Shown: positions 52,133-62,479, counted from the stretch's first letter. The stretch is 64,000 nt of DNA from CAIYTF01 sp963664845 (GCA_963664845.1 OY761615.1:186001-250000); one strand, 5' to 3'. The notes: generated by a model from the letters alone, not told the origin. A program made the numbers and translations.

Positions 52133-55100
52133 ATGTCGAAACTAAACAACGAATCTGACTGTGACCAGCAGCAGAATGAGCATTTTCACACGGGGAAACA
52201 GGGCATGTATGACCCGGCATACGAACATGACGCATGCGGCATGGGGTTTGTTGCCGATGTAAAAGGTCGCAAATCCCGGGCAATTATTGATATCGGGTTG
52301 GAAGTATTAAAGAATATGGAGCACCGCGGTGCCGTGGGCGCCGATCCTGAGACGGGAGATGGAACCGGGATCCTCATTCAAATGCCTGATGAATTCATGA
52401 GGAAAGTAGCCCATAAAGAAAAGATATCCCTGCCGCCGCTGGGGCGCTATGGAGTTTGCGTCATCTTCCTGCCTCAGGATGCTACTATCCGAAAAGCCGT
52501 CGAGAACATCATCGAAAAAATTGTTATCGATGAAGACCAGAAGTTTTTGGGATGGAGAAATGTGCCTGTGGATCCGACTGTCCCCGGGAAAGGCGCTCAG
52601 GCAACTCAACCATTTATACGACAATGCTTTATTGGCGCAAATAAAAAGCTCAAGACACAGGACGAATTTGAACGCAAGCTCTATCTCATCCGCCGCATTA
52701 TCGATCAGCGTATCCGCGCGGAACAAAAACTGGACAGGAGCAAGTATTATGTTCCCTCCTTCTCCAGCCGCGTGCTCATCTATAAGGGTATGCTGCTTGG
52801 TTACCAGATAGAACGCTATTATAAGGATCTTAATGATCCGGATATGAAGTCCGCAATGGTAATGCTCCACCAAAGGTTTTCTACCAACACGTTCCCAACC
52901 TGGGATCTGGCTCACCCCTTCAGAATGATTGCTCATAACGGAGAGATCAATACACTGCGAGGGAATAAAAATTGGATGGCAGCCAGGCAGCATGTTATGG
53001 AATCTCCTCACTATGGTAAAGATCTCAAGCGCATGCTACCCATTGTTATGGAAGGCCAGAGTGATTCCGCGACTTTCGATTCAGTGCTCGAGCTGCTCGT
53101 AATGGGTGGCAGAAGCCTTCCGCATGCAATGATGATGATGATCCCCGAAGCCTGGTCGAAGAACGATCTCATGGATCCGGACCGCAGGGCGTTTTACGAG
53201 TATCATGCAACCATGATGGAACCATGGGACGGACCGGCGGCAGTGGTATTCACCGATGGGAATATTATCGGCGCTACACTTGACCGGAACGGCCTCCGCC
53301 CTTCACGGTATATAATAACGAAAGATGATTTGGTGATCCTGGCATCCGAAGCTGGGACGTATCACATCGATCCCGCAAATATTGCAAGCACCGGAAAACT
53401 GCAGCCCGGCCGTATGTTTATTCTTGACCTGCAACAGGGACGCATCATCGGTGACGATGAAATAAAAGGTGATATCGTTACCAGACATCCCTATCGCAAG
53501 TGGATCAACGAGAACATGATCAAGCTGCATTATTTACCAACGCCAGACTATATCTACAATGCAAATTTTGAAACACTGTTGATCCGTCAGCGGATATTTG
53601 GGTACACCAAAGAAGACCTGTATCAGGTGATGCTTCCCATGGCAGTCAATGGTGAAGAAGCTATTGGTTCAATGGGAACAGACGCTTCGCTTGCCGTTCT
53701 GTCGGAAAAGCCACAGCTTCTGTTCAGGTATTTCAAACAACTGTTTGCCCAGGTGACAAACCCGCCAATAGATCCGATCCGCGAGGAATTGGTGATGGAG
53801 CTGACAACCTACGTCGGGCCGGAACAAAACCTGCTGGCTGAAACGGCACAGCATGCTCACCGGTTAGAATTGGAACACCCGTTGCTTTCCAATTCTCAAA
53901 TGGAAAAGATCAGGCACATTGCCAAAGGTCATTTTAAATCGGTCACCATTCCCCTGCTCTTTGATCCGAATATTCGTCACGCGATGCGCGAACGGCTCGA
54001 CCAGATATGCGAAGAATCAGTAGATGCGGTTAAATCGGGAATTTCACTGATCATCCTTTCGGATAAAGGCACCGACAGAAATCACGCTGCCATTCCCTCA
54101 CTTCTTGCCACGGCGGGAGTGCATCACGCGCTGCTTAGAGCCGGGCTCCGAACAAAAACCGGACTTGTAGTGGAAAGCGGCGAACCCAGAGAAGTGCACC
54201 ATTTTGCTCTGCTCTGCGGTTATGGCGCTAACGCGATCAACCCATACGTGGCCTATGAAACACTTGCCTATCTCATGGAAAACAAATTTTTGCCAGAGGG
54301 TCTGAATTACAACATCGTAAAGAAGAATTATGTTAAAGCGGTAAGCAAAGGGCTTTACAAAATTTTCAGCAAAATGGGGATCAGCACACTGCAATCCTAT
54401 TGCGGTGCACAGATATTCGAAGCGGTTGGATTGGATACTGAAGTTGTGGACAAATACTTTTCCGGTACTCCCACCAAAATTGACGGCATGAGCCTTGAAA
54501 TGCTGGAGAAGGAAACCAACCAGCGGCATCTTGCAGCGCTCGATCCTCAGATAGATCAGAGCCTTCTGGATAGCGGCGGATTATATCAATACCGCCGGGA
54601 TGGCGAAAAGCATCTTTGGAATCCCTTAACCATTTCCAAACTGCAGCTAAGTACCAAAAACGGAAACTATAAAACATTCAAGGAATATTCCGACCTCATT
54701 AATAAACAGGAAAAGCACCGGGTAACCCTGCGCAGTTTGTTTGATCTTGATACTAACCGCAGTCAGATTCCAATGGAAGAGATTGAACCGGCCGCTGAAA
54801 TAGTCAAACGTTTCGCAACCGGCGCAATGAGCTTTGGGTCTATCTCCCGCGAAGCCCATACAAATATTGCCATTGCAATGAATCGCATCGGCGGAAAATC
54901 GAACACCGGTGAAGGCGGTGAGGAAGCGGAACGTTTTGTCACACTGCCAAACGGCGACAGCCTGCGCTCGGCAATAAAACAGGTGGCTTCTGCACGCTTC
55001 GGTGTAACAGCGGAATATCTTGTGAACGCAGACGAGCTACAAATTAAAATGGCCCAGGGTGCAAAACCCGGAGAAGGCGGACAACTTCCCGGTTACAAAG

Positions 55101-56740
55101 TCGACCGCATCATTGCTTCAGTGAGGCACAGCACGGCTGGTGTAACCTTGATCAGCCCCCCTCCTCATCATGATATTTACTCGATTGAAGATCTCAAGCA
55201 ATTGATATTCGATTTGAAAAACATCAACCCAAAAGCACGTGTAAGCGTAAAACTGGTTTCTGAGGTTGGGGTTGGAACCATTGCTGCCGGAGTTGCGAAA
55301 GCACATGCCGATCATATTCTCATAAGCGGTCATGACGGAGGAACGGGTGCAAGCCCTATCTCCTCTATACAGTATGCCGGTTCGCCCTGGGAACTGGGCC
55401 TTAGCGAAGCACACCAGACACTTGTGCTTAACGGACTGCGCGACAGAGTATACCTTGCTGTTGACGGCCAGTTAAAAACCGGTCGCGATGTGGTTATTGC
55501 TGCGATGCTCGGGGCAGAGGAATTTGGCTTTGCTACCGCACCTCTGGTAACGCAGGGTTGCATCATGATGCGCAAATGCCATCTGAACACCTGCCCGGTC
55601 GGCGTTGCCACACAGGATCCGGAACTGCGGAAAAGATTTACCGGCAAACCCGAGTACGTGATCAATTTCATGTTCTTCATCGCGGAGGAAGTTCGCGAGA
55701 TCATGTCATGGATGGGATTCCGCACCATGGAAGAAATGATTGGTAAAACATCCCGGCTGATCCCGATGAGAGTTCACGATCACTGGAAAGCACGCGGATT
55801 GGATTTAAGCGCTCCGCTCTTTAAGCCGACACCGCTTTACAACACTAATTTATTCAGAACAAAACCGCAGAGCGATCTGCTTGAGAAACAAATTGACCAC
55901 GAATTTGTGAAACTTGCCGCCGCGGCACTTGAAAACGGTACTCCTGTAACCATATCTTCTGAAATCAAAAACACCAACCGCTCTGTTGGAACAATTCTTT
56001 CCGGAGAAGTTGCACGCAGATATGGAGATCGTGGATTGCCGGAAGGAACCATCAGCATCAATCTGCACGGAACTGCCGGACAAAGCTTTGCAACTTTCCT
56101 GGCACGGGGAATAGAAATGAAGCTAACCGGTGAGTCCAACGATTATACCGGGAAAGGACTCTCGGGCGGCAGACTTATAATTAAGGTTCCGCCGCAAGTG
56201 ACGTTTGATGCAGCAGAAAACATCATTGCAGGCAACACCTGCCTCTACGGTGCAACCAGCGGAGAAGCATATTTCAATGGCATTGCAGGCGAAAGATTTG
56301 CGGTTCGTAATTCTGGCGCACTGGCCGTTGTGGAAGGCGTGGGTGACCACGGCTGTGAATATATGACCGGCGGAAGAGTTGTGGTGCTCGGAAAAACAGG
56401 CCGTAATTTTGCCGCGGGTATGTCCGGCGGGGTGGCCTATGTATGGGATCCCAATAAAGAAGCAAACTCAAAGATCAACCGCGGAATGGTGGACGTTGAG
56501 TATTTAATTCTTGATGAGGACGTCGCTGAAGTGTATCAACTCGTGCAGAACCATTTCCGTTATACCGGATCGAAAAGAGCTGATTTCATTTTACAAAACT
56601 GGGCCGCCGAAAAGGATAATTTCTGGAAAGTTATCTCCGGAGAATATAAAAAGGCCCTGATAAAAATAGCAAAAGAAGCAGCAATAGCTCAGGAAACAGC
56701 AATTAAGGAATCAGCATTAGAGGAGGTGGTCAATGGGTAA
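52133..56740 (+). CDS. gltB: Glutamate synthase large (alpha) subunit
   Basis: A 1535-residue GltB, converting glutamine and 2-oxoglutarate to two glutamates. A 34-residue leader (MSKLNNESDC...) ends before Cys35 in YEHDACGMGFV, the class II amidotransferase nucleophile exposed by processing. The chain then shows PTWDLAHPFRMIAHNGEINTLRGNKNWM, GLRPSRY, the central linker, the FMN/synthase domain (FATGAMSFGSISREAH, GGKSNTGEGGE, GTGASPISSIQYAG), and the 3Fe-4S ligands CIMMRKCHLNTCP (C-x5-C-x4-C). The GXGXG beta-helix domain ends the protein. GGAG lies ten bases before the start. It overlaps gltD by eight bases. A longer N-terminal propeptide than usual is the only oddity. Confidence 0.97.
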   Translation: MSKLNNESDCDQQQNEHFHTGKQGMYDPAYEHDACGMGFVADVKGRKSRAIIDIGLEVLKNMEHRGAVGADPETGDGTGILIQMPDEFMRKVAHKEKISLPPLGRYGVCVIFLPQDATIRKAVENIIEKIVIDEDQKFLGWRNVPVDPTVPGKGAQATQPFIRQCFIGANKKLKTQDEFERKLYLIRRIIDQRIRAEQKLDRSKYYVPSFSSRVLIYKGMLLGYQIERYYKDLNDPDMKSAMVMLHQRFSTNTFPTWDLAHPFRMIAHNGEINTLRGNKNWMAARQHVMESPHYGKDLKRMLPIVMEGQSDSATFDSVLELLVMGGRSLPHAMMMMIPEAWSKNDLMDPDRRAFYEYHATMMEPWDGPAAVVFTDGNIIGATLDRNGLRPSRYIITKDDLVILASEAGTYHIDPANIASTGKLQPGRMFILDLQQGRIIGDDEIKGDIVTRHPYRKWINENMIKLHYLPTPDYIYNANFETLLIRQRIFGYTKEDLYQVMLPMAVNGEEAIGSMGTDASLAVLSEKPQLLFRYFKQLFAQVTNPPIDPIREELVMELTTYVGPEQNLLAETAQHAHRLELEHPLLSNSQMEKIRHIAKGHFKSVTIPLLFDPNIRHAMRERLDQICEESVDAVKSGISLIILSDKGTDRNHAAIPSLLATAGVHHALLRAGLRTKTGLVVESGEPREVHHFALLCGYGANAINPYVAYETLAYLMENKFLPEGLNYNIVKKNYVKAVSKGLYKIFSKMGISTLQSYCGAQIFEAVGLDTEVVDKYFSGTPTKIDGMSLEMLEKETNQRHLAALDPQIDQSLLDSGGLYQYRRDGEKHLWNPLTISKLQLSTKNGNYKTFKEYSDLINKQEKHRVTLRSLFDLDTNRSQIPMEEIEPAAEIVKRFATGAMSFGSISREAHTNIAIAMNRIGGKSNTGEGGEEAERFVTLPNGDSLRSAIKQVASARFGVTAEYLVNADELQIKMAQGAKPGEGGQLPGYKVDRIIASVRHSTAGVTLISPPPHHDIYSIEDLKQLIFDLKNINPKARVSVKLVSEVGVGTIAAGVAKAHADHILISGHDGGTGASPISSIQYAGSPWELGLSEAHQTLVLNGLRDRVYLAVDGQLKTGRDVVIAAMLGAEEFGFATAPLVTQGCIMMRKCHLNTCPVGVATQDPELRKRFTGKPEYVINFMFFIAEEVREIMSWMGFRTMEEMIGKTSRLIPMRVHDHWKARGLDLSAPLFKPTPLYNTNLFRTKPQSDLLEKQIDHEFVKLAAAALENGTPVTISSEIKNTNRSVGTILSGEVARRYGDRGLPEGTISINLHGTAGQSFATFLARGIEMKLTGESNDYTGKGLSGGRLIIKVPPQVTFDAAENIIAGNTCLYGATSGEAYFNGIAGERFAVRNSGALAVVEGVGDHGCEYMTGGRVVVLGKTGRNFAAGMSGGVAYVWDPNKEANSKINRGMVDVEYLILDEDVAEVYQLVQNHFRYTGSKRADFILQNWAAEKDNFWKVISGEYKKALIKIAKEAAIAQETAIKESALEEVVNG

Positions 56741-58190
56741 ACCAACCGGATTTATGGAATTTCAGCGGGTCACCCTTAAAAAGGAACCGGTAGCTGAGCG
56801 ACTGCAAAATTATAAGGAATTTGAAATCCCGTTCAGCAGAGAAGAAGCAAAAACTCAGGGTGCGCGATGCATGGATTGCGGTATCCCCTTTTGTCATGGC
56901 GATACCGGTTGTCCGGTGCAAAATTTTATTCCTGAATGGAATGATCTTGTTTACAAGAATCACTGGAAAGAAGCACTGGACAATCTCCACACTACAAACA
57001 ACTTTCCTGAATTCACCGGCAGGTTATGCCCTGCTCCGTGCGAATCTGCATGCACACTGGGAATTAATGCCCAACCTGTTTCGATCAAGGCAATTGAAAA
57101 AACCATAATCGAACGCGGTTATACTGAAGGCTGGATCGCACCCCGTATGCCTCACGTGCTCAGTGGCAAGACTGTTGCCATTGTCGGGTCAGGTCCTTCA
57201 GGACTTGCAGCAGCACAGCAGCTTTGCCGTGCAGGCCATTCGGTTACTGTATTCGAAAAGAATGACCGCATCGGTGGTCTCCTTCGCTATGGCATTCCCG
57301 ATTTCAAAATGGAAAAAGAGATCATTGACAGACGGATACGCCAAATGGCAATCGAAGGAGTCAATTTTAAAACCGGTATTCACATAGGGAAAGATATTTC
57401 TGCCAGAGAACTCCTTGCAGCCTATGACGCAATTATCCTTGCCGGCGGTTCAGAAAAGCCACGCGATATAGACATTCCCGGGCGTGATCTTAAAGGTGTC
57501 TATTTTGCAATGGAATACCTGTCACAACAAAATAAGGTGAACGCAGGTGAAACTGTTGAAAATCAAATTCTTGCAACAGGAAAGAATGTGGTCGTCATAG
57601 GGGGTGGCGATACGGGTTCAGATTGTGTTGGAACGGCAAATCGTCAGGGTGCCAAATCAGTAACACAGATAGAGCTGCTGCCTATGCCCCCCTCTGAAAG
57701 GCCTGCGCACACACCATGGCCCTACTGGCCTGCAATATTGCGTACCTCCTCAAGCCACGAGGAAGGTGCCGTAAGAAAATTCGCGGTGGACACCAAGGCA
57801 TTCCTTGGCAACGAAGAAAATACTGTAACCATGCTCTCATGCACCGAAGTGATTTTCGAGCACAAAAAACTGGTTGATGTTCCGGGGTCTGAATTCGAGC
57901 TGCCGGCGGATCTGGTTCTTATTGCCGCGGGATTTCTGCACCCGGTACGAGACGGTCTTTTGGAACAGTTCGAGCGGCTGGGCATGGAACTGGACAGACG
58001 TGGAAATGTAAAAGCAGAATTCGGCGATGGAGAAAATGCACATGCCACAACACTTGAAAAAGTGTTTGCCTGCGGTGACATGAGACGCGGTCAATCGCTT
58101 ATTGTATGGGCAATTGCGGAAGGCAGAAAATGTGCAGCCTCGGTGCACAAAGTGTTGACTGAACAACCGGTTGAGGAAAACGCTTCCTGA
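56733..58190 (+). CDS. gltD: Glutamate synthase small (beta) subunit
   Basis: A 485-residue GltD, the NAD(P)H-dependent FAD subunit passing electrons to GltB. N-terminal 4Fe-4S ligands are CMDCGIPFCHGDTGCP and CPAPCESACTLG. The FAD site is TVAIVGSGPSGLAAAQQL and the second nucleotide site is VVVIGGGDTGSDCVGTA; the C-terminal FAD loop is VFACGDMRRGQSLIVWAIAEGRKCA. Length is normal. The ATG lies inside the end of gltB (eight-base overlap) with AGGAGGTGG before it, so the subunits are translationally coupled. A terminator follows at 58207-58249. Confidence 0.97.
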   Translation: MGKPTGFMEFQRVTLKKEPVAERLQNYKEFEIPFSREEAKTQGARCMDCGIPFCHGDTGCPVQNFIPEWNDLVYKNHWKEALDNLHTTNNFPEFTGRLCPAPCESACTLGINAQPVSIKAIEKTIIERGYTEGWIAPRMPHVLSGKTVAIVGSGPSGLAAAQQLCRAGHSVTVFEKNDRIGGLLRYGIPDFKMEKEIIDRRIRQMAIEGVNFKTGIHIGKDISARELLAAYDAIILAGGSEKPRDIDIPGRDLKGVYFAMEYLSQQNKVNAGETVENQILATGKNVVVIGGGDTGSDCVGTANRQGAKSVTQIELLPMPPSERPAHTPWPYWPAILRTSSSHEEGAVRKFAVDTKAFLGNEENTVTMLSCTEVIFEHKKLVDVPGSEFELPADLVLIAAGFLHPVRDGLLEQFERLGMELDRRGNVKAEFGDGENAHATTLEKVFACGDMRRGQSLIVWAIAEGRKCAASVHKVLTEQPVEENAS

Positions 58191-58206
58191 CCTGTTATAT
58201 TCCTAT

Positions 58207-58249
58207 ACAGGGACCTGGCTGATTAGCGGAGCCATGTCCCTGTTTTTTT
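58207..58249 (+). terminator. Rho-independent terminator after gltBD
   Basis: Arms ACAGGGAC (58207-58214) with GTCCCTGT (58236-58243), continued inside by TGGCT/AGCCA, are followed by a T7 run. It begins 17 bases past the gltD stop. Confidence 0.92.
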
Positions 58250-58354
58250 ATCCACCTTCTCCCATCACAGCAGAAAATCGCATTGTATAGATGTTCAGAA
58301 GGAACAAAAGGAGCTCCATCTGAGCAGAATTAACACCTAATAAGCAATAAGGGC

Positions 58355-58386
58355 AAAAAAAAGCCTGCAAAATAATTAGCAGGCTT
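58355..58386 (-). terminator. Rho-independent terminator of the NMO-like gene
   Basis: Stem AAGCCTGC (58361-58368) with GCAGGCTT (58379-58386) is followed on the minus strand by an eight-T run (A run 58355-58362). It lies 27 bases past the stop of the 58413-60224 gene. Confidence 0.88.
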
Positions 58387-58412
58387 AACAATCAGGTAAA
58401 ATCCGAAAACTA

Positions 58413-60224
58413 TTAACTGGCCATAAGACCAATTCTCAAAAAGCACATCGCAACAAGCCTTTCACGTTCCGATTCAATAAATGTCGGAATAGCATCCTGA
58501 TCTTCTTTGTTGTAAGGGTTGGCTTCATTCATCTTCAGTATGTAGTTCATTCCCTCTTCAATATTTTCCTTGAATACTTTAAGATAGGAAATGTTTGCAG
58601 CATCCATTTTCATCGTGGTAAGCAATTTCCCAAAATAGTTCACATAGAGTTCAACTTCCGTGGAAAACATATGAGGGCGTTCAGCAGGGACCAACGATGG
58701 GATACGACCATAAATGTGATCAACCATTTCCTGTAAACTATATTCTCTGTTGAACCATGCTATATTCGGACCGGGGCATACCGCTTTTGGTAAATTTTTT
58801 GCTTTATTAATTTCCAACGCTGCAAGAGCTCCATTGGAAAGATGATCACACAAGCAGGTTTTTTTGCCGAGCATTTCAAGTTCTGCATCCTTTTGTTCGG
58901 CAGTATTACCCGAATCCAAAATCTCTTTTATTTTTTTTGTTTGAAACTCAGTGGCAGCCCGGCAGAGTAATTTATTATCAATCTCAAGTGTCGACTTCAT
59001 AAATCCTTTTGGGCAAGCCGATCCGGGTTTTGCGCTCCCTATTCTGGAATTTGTCCATTCCTCGGAACTGGTTCCTCTAAGATTGTTAAAGGGAATACCC
59101 ATGGGAGATGCATCGCTCAGATACTGGTCGGCCTTTTTGGCCTTTTCGAGCAATGCGAATGTATCCTTATCAACACAGGTTGCTTCCGGGACCAAGAGGA
59201 ACGGAGTACCCCAGCCTGTTGAATCACAACCATAATCGTCTGTCAGCCTTTTGGCTTCTTCATGAGTGGCAATGCCACCTTGTACGGTAACAAGTGGCTG
59301 TTCGGCTAGAGCTGCATCGGGATATTCCCACCCCATGCTCTTGTAAAAATTCACTATGACCGGCTGAAATTGTTTGGCCAGTTCCTCTTTTTTTTCTTTG
59401 AATTCCTGAAGCAGGGACGGCAGAAGTCTGCCCTGTGATGCAAATGCATGGCCACCGCAGTTCAACCCGGATTCAATACGGAACTCACTCACTTCCAGTC
59501 CTTTTGCAGCAAGCACCTTGCCTTGAATAAGTGCCGAGCGGAAATCGCTGACTTTCAATGTGATTTTCTTTTTCAGTTCACCGGATTTCCCGCGGTAAAA
59601 ATCGCTGAAGTTTGAAAAATAGCTGCACAGCCCCCGGTTGAATCCGGCAGAAAGCACAACCGACGATTCAAGGGTGCTGTTGGCAAACCCGCGCAATGCG
59701 GCCCGTGCATCGTTAAACTCTTCCGGCAGTTTTTCACCATTCTCATCATAGTTCGTATTATCAATCTTGACCATGATGTTGACGTCAATTTCGCCGGGAC
59801 GTATCATGGCTGTCAGTTTCTCTGCAAATTTTGATTTCTCAAGATCATCTTTCATCTGAAGAAATTTGTTATATGCAATTTTTAGCGGACTGTCATCCGG
59901 AAGCAATTGGAAATATTTGCTTTTCTCGGTATGCTGCAAAAACGGTTGCTTCTTTATTTCTTCAAGACGGATATGGACAATCTCGTGAACAAGATTAAGA
60001 TAAGCCGTTATGCGTTTTGCCCTTGCGTCAGGTTCCTTGCGGGTGATTTCCGTATAGGGAAGCGAAAATTTATTCGCATAGTACTTCCTGATCTTCTCGA
60101 TGAGATAATCATCCCCGAGCGATATAACCGATGAGATCCCCAGAGGAGCTACTCTGATGGGAGAATCTATGGTGAATCCAAGTCCCATGACAGGAATATG
60201 GAAGTGATGTAATAAACTCTGCAT
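58413..60224 (-). CDS. Nitronate-monooxygenase-like barrel protein with Cys-rich C terminus
   Basis: A 603-residue conserved-looking cytosolic protein without signal peptide. Several segments recall FMN TIM-barrel nitronate monooxygenases: an opening IPVMGLGFTIDSPIRVAPLGISSVISLGDD, the central SGLNCGGHAF (compare the AGGHxG active-site motif), and VTVQGGIATHEEAKRLTDDYGCDSTGWGTPFLLV, which resembles the FMN-phosphate strands (GGIAT...GADGVQMGTRFL). The C-terminal third adds KKTCLCDHLSNGALAALEI, similar to the CLCNAL-type end of longer members, and further Cys (ACPKGF, LLCRAA, AVCPGP). It is about 200 residues longer than typical enzymes because of a helical insertion near residues 35-170. The reaction is unknown. 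It is monocistronic. Confidence 0.62.
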   Translation of the reverse strand: MQSLLHHFHIPVMGLGFTIDSPIRVAPLGISSVISLGDDYLIEKIRKYYANKFSLPYTEITRKEPDARAKRITAYLNLVHEIVHIRLEEIKKQPFLQHTEKSKYFQLLPDDSPLKIAYNKFLQMKDDLEKSKFAEKLTAMIRPGEIDVNIMVKIDNTNYDENGEKLPEEFNDARAALRGFANSTLESSVVLSAGFNRGLCSYFSNFSDFYRGKSGELKKKITLKVSDFRSALIQGKVLAAKGLEVSEFRIESGLNCGGHAFASQGRLLPSLLQEFKEKKEELAKQFQPVIVNFYKSMGWEYPDAALAEQPLVTVQGGIATHEEAKRLTDDYGCDSTGWGTPFLLVPEATCVDKDTFALLEKAKKADQYLSDASPMGIPFNNLRGTSSEEWTNSRIGSAKPGSACPKGFMKSTLEIDNKLLCRAATEFQTKKIKEILDSGNTAEQKDAELEMLGKKTCLCDHLSNGALAALEINKAKNLPKAVCPGPNIAWFNREYSLQEMVDHIYGRIPSLVPAERPHMFSTEVELYVNYFGKLLTTMKMDAANISYLKVFKENIEEGMNYILKMNEANPYNKEDQDAIPTFIESERERLVAMCFLRIGLMAS

Positions 60225-60428
60225 TACTGTTCTTTCTTAAATCAACTTCCAATTATCTATAGAAAGGAAAGACAAGAGAATTGACTGAAGGTTGGTAAAT
60301 CTGTATAATTTTGTCAGAATATACAACTTTTAACCTGAAAAACAAATGTATTGAATGAGGCATGGGAAAATAATTGCGGGGCTCATTTTTCAATACATCA
60401 TATTTTTTTAGTGCGTGGGGGCATAATA

Positions 60429-60462
60429 TTCAAAAATTTGAAAGCCTATTCAAATATTTGAA
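60429..60462 (+). promoter_or_regulatory. Two phased palindromes, candidate activator sites
   Basis: TTCAAAAATTTGAA (60429-60442) and TTCAAATATTTGAA (60449-60462) share the arms TTCAAA/TTTGAA; the second is a perfect 14-bp palindrome. Their centres are 20 bases apart, two helical turns, and lie about 60-90 bases before the -24 element of the sigma-54 promoter. This is the usual placement for an NtrC-type activator. The response regulator beginning at 63876 is the obvious candidate. The rest of the 345-base gap 60225-60569 shows no gene. Confidence 0.72.
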
Positions 60463-60514
60463 CCCCTGTTGAAGCCCGCATGCAGTTTTAATCCACAAAA
60501 CAGGTTTCTCTAGG

Positions 60515-60530
60515 TGGCACGGATATTGCC
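60515..60530 (+). promoter_or_regulatory. Sigma-54 (RpoN) promoter
   Basis: TGGCACGGATATTGCC matches the -24/-12 consensus TGGCAC-N5-TTGC exactly, with GG at 60516-60517 and GC at 60528-60529 in the correct spacing. A transcript would start near 60541 and the next ATG is at 60570. Activation requires an AAA+ enhancer-binding protein, consistent with the upstream palindromes. Confidence 0.88.
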
Positions 60531-60569
60531 CTTCTTCCCTCACAAACAATAATTGAAGAGGTTAGTGGT

Positions 60570-62384
60570 ATGAACCGGTTTATTACGCTTTTCTGCCTGT
60601 TGACAGGCGCTATCTTTGCTCAATATAATAATCAGACAGTAGCGGAAAAAGACTATGAACATTCCGATTTATTTTTTCAAAGCTCATTTATGAATCCCTT
60701 CGGAATTGCCAAATTCAAAGATGTTGCTCCCGGCATGATAAACGATCCCTTCCTGAACCTTCATATTAATCCTGCAATGCTGCCGGATCTGGACACCGCC
60801 AACTTCCTCCTATATCTCGATTTTCGTGGTGATCAAACAGAACCCAGGGTAGTGCAAAGCTTTGTCTATCCGATGATGACTGCCAAATGCGCTTTTGTTC
60901 CCTACCCCAGCTATGATCCCCGCTTGCTTTCAACCGCGCGCACAGAACCCGAACCGGTCGTCTCCTTTGGAATACTGGGAAATCCCCTGAAGAATTTTTT
61001 GCCCGGGTTCAATGCCGGACTCACCTATCAGATGATCCACAAGGAAACCAAATACTACACCATGCCCTTTTCGATTTATAATCCGAATATTTATTATGAT
61101 GCATTTGGTAAAACAGTTGCGCTTGACAGCAATATCCCCGTAATTGACCGTCAATCAGGAAAAGACGAAATGACCAATGATGCGCATCAGATAACTTTGT
61201 TTGCAGGAAGCGAAATAACCGACAGGCTTGCAATAGGCTTATCATTCAGCTGCGTCTTTCAAAACCGTGACGGCGGATATATAAACGACAACAATAATAA
61301 TAATTACAGCGGATATAACTCGGGAGGCTCTTCATCTGGTGATGAAAACGCAAGAAATCAAAAATATCACCATACCGATATCAGTCTGGGACTACAATAC
61401 AGAACGTGCCCACAGTTTATCGTCGGGGCAGTTGCCGGAATACTCCAGGGTAAGTCAGAGCAGTCACATACGAAGTATGACTATTATAATTACAATTATA
61501 ATCATCCAAATGTTGACCCTACCTGGAGCCTCAACGATTCAAAAAATTCGACCGCACAGAATTGGGTTCATGACGGCACAACCAGTTATCTTGGATTCAA
61601 TTTTTCAAACCGTCAAAACGATGACAGGGAAATAACGGGTTATTACCGCTTTCAGTCCGGTGAAGAAGATATATCTAACAACACGACCATTTTTGATACA
61701 TCATATTACACCTATAAATACAACACTTCCTACAATAATGGCTGGTATCATTATAATGGTGCATCGTTAACTTCGGACAAGCGAAACGAGAACGGAGATA
61801 AAAAAGTTATCGATCATAAATTCCTGATCAATGTCCGTTTAAAAATTACCCCTCTGACCCACGTGGCAATTGGCTTCAGTTACGACTATACAAAAACCAC
61901 CATTGAATCTCAAGGGCCGGTAAATTCACTTTTGGTTTCAACTTCACAATACTTGTCGGATAATACAAGCAACAACTACTCATATTTCTATTCGCAAACA
62001 GAAAATAAAACCATGCTGTGGAATTACTCATCCAGCATTTGGAGTTTCCAAATACCTGTTATTCTTACTCATAAATTCAACGACCACTTTGGTTGCATTA
62101 TTGGTTTAAACCGGATAATTACAAGCACAAAGATCAATGAACAAACCCTTGCAATATATTCGCTGCGAAAAACAATCAATGGAAGTAATATCAATCAGGA
62201 AACAAATTTTGCAGAGCGCTATACCGAACCCGATCAAAAGTTCAGCGAAAACACCACGGACATGATAGTCGGTTTCACCCTTGATATCACCAGCCAATTT
62301 GGTGCAAAATTGCTTATAAATCCGGAATCAGAGCCCAATTTAAGGGTTGCCCAATGGTGGCTCGGTTTCACTGTAAAGATCTGA
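60570..62384 (+). CDS. Asn-rich outer-membrane barrel protein, sigma-54 controlled
   Basis: A 604-residue exported protein with a signal peptide (MNRFITLFCLLTGAIFAQ). The body is rich in Asn, Tyr, Ser and Gly, with alternating beta-strand patterns such as HQITLFAGSEITDRLAIGLSFSCVF, TDISLGLQYRTCPQFIVGAVAGIL, KFLINVRLKITPLTHVAIGFSYDYTK and the terminal WWLGFTVKI, which resembles a barrel end with a C-terminal aromatic. Low-complexity loops (DNNNNNYSGYNSGGSSSGDE) may be surface-exposed. I recognise no family. It is the first gene after a sigma-54 promoter and is followed by a histidine kinase and response regulator. Confidence 0.75.
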   Translation: MNRFITLFCLLTGAIFAQYNNQTVAEKDYEHSDLFFQSSFMNPFGIAKFKDVAPGMINDPFLNLHINPAMLPDLDTANFLLYLDFRGDQTEPRVVQSFVYPMMTAKCAFVPYPSYDPRLLSTARTEPEPVVSFGILGNPLKNFLPGFNAGLTYQMIHKETKYYTMPFSIYNPNIYYDAFGKTVALDSNIPVIDRQSGKDEMTNDAHQITLFAGSEITDRLAIGLSFSCVFQNRDGGYINDNNNNNYSGYNSGGSSSGDENARNQKYHHTDISLGLQYRTCPQFIVGAVAGILQGKSEQSHTKYDYYNYNYNHPNVDPTWSLNDSKNSTAQNWVHDGTTSYLGFNFSNRQNDDREITGYYRFQSGEEDISNNTTIFDTSYYTYKYNTSYNNGWYHYNGASLTSDKRNENGDKKVIDHKFLINVRLKITPLTHVAIGFSYDYTKTTIESQGPVNSLLVSTSQYLSDNTSNNYSYFYSQTENKTMLWNYSSSIWSFQIPVILTHKFNDHFGCIIGLNRIITSTKINEQTLAIYSLRKTINGSNINQETNFAERYTEPDQKFSENTTDMIVGFTLDITSQFGAKLLINPESEPNLRVAQWWLGFTVKI

Positions 62385-62479
62385 TGGAGCAAAACAGTTA
62401 AAAACCGTTATTTCTGTTGATATAAGGATGCCCATATAGTAACTTTCGCAGTAATAATATTTTTTATCCGTATACATAA

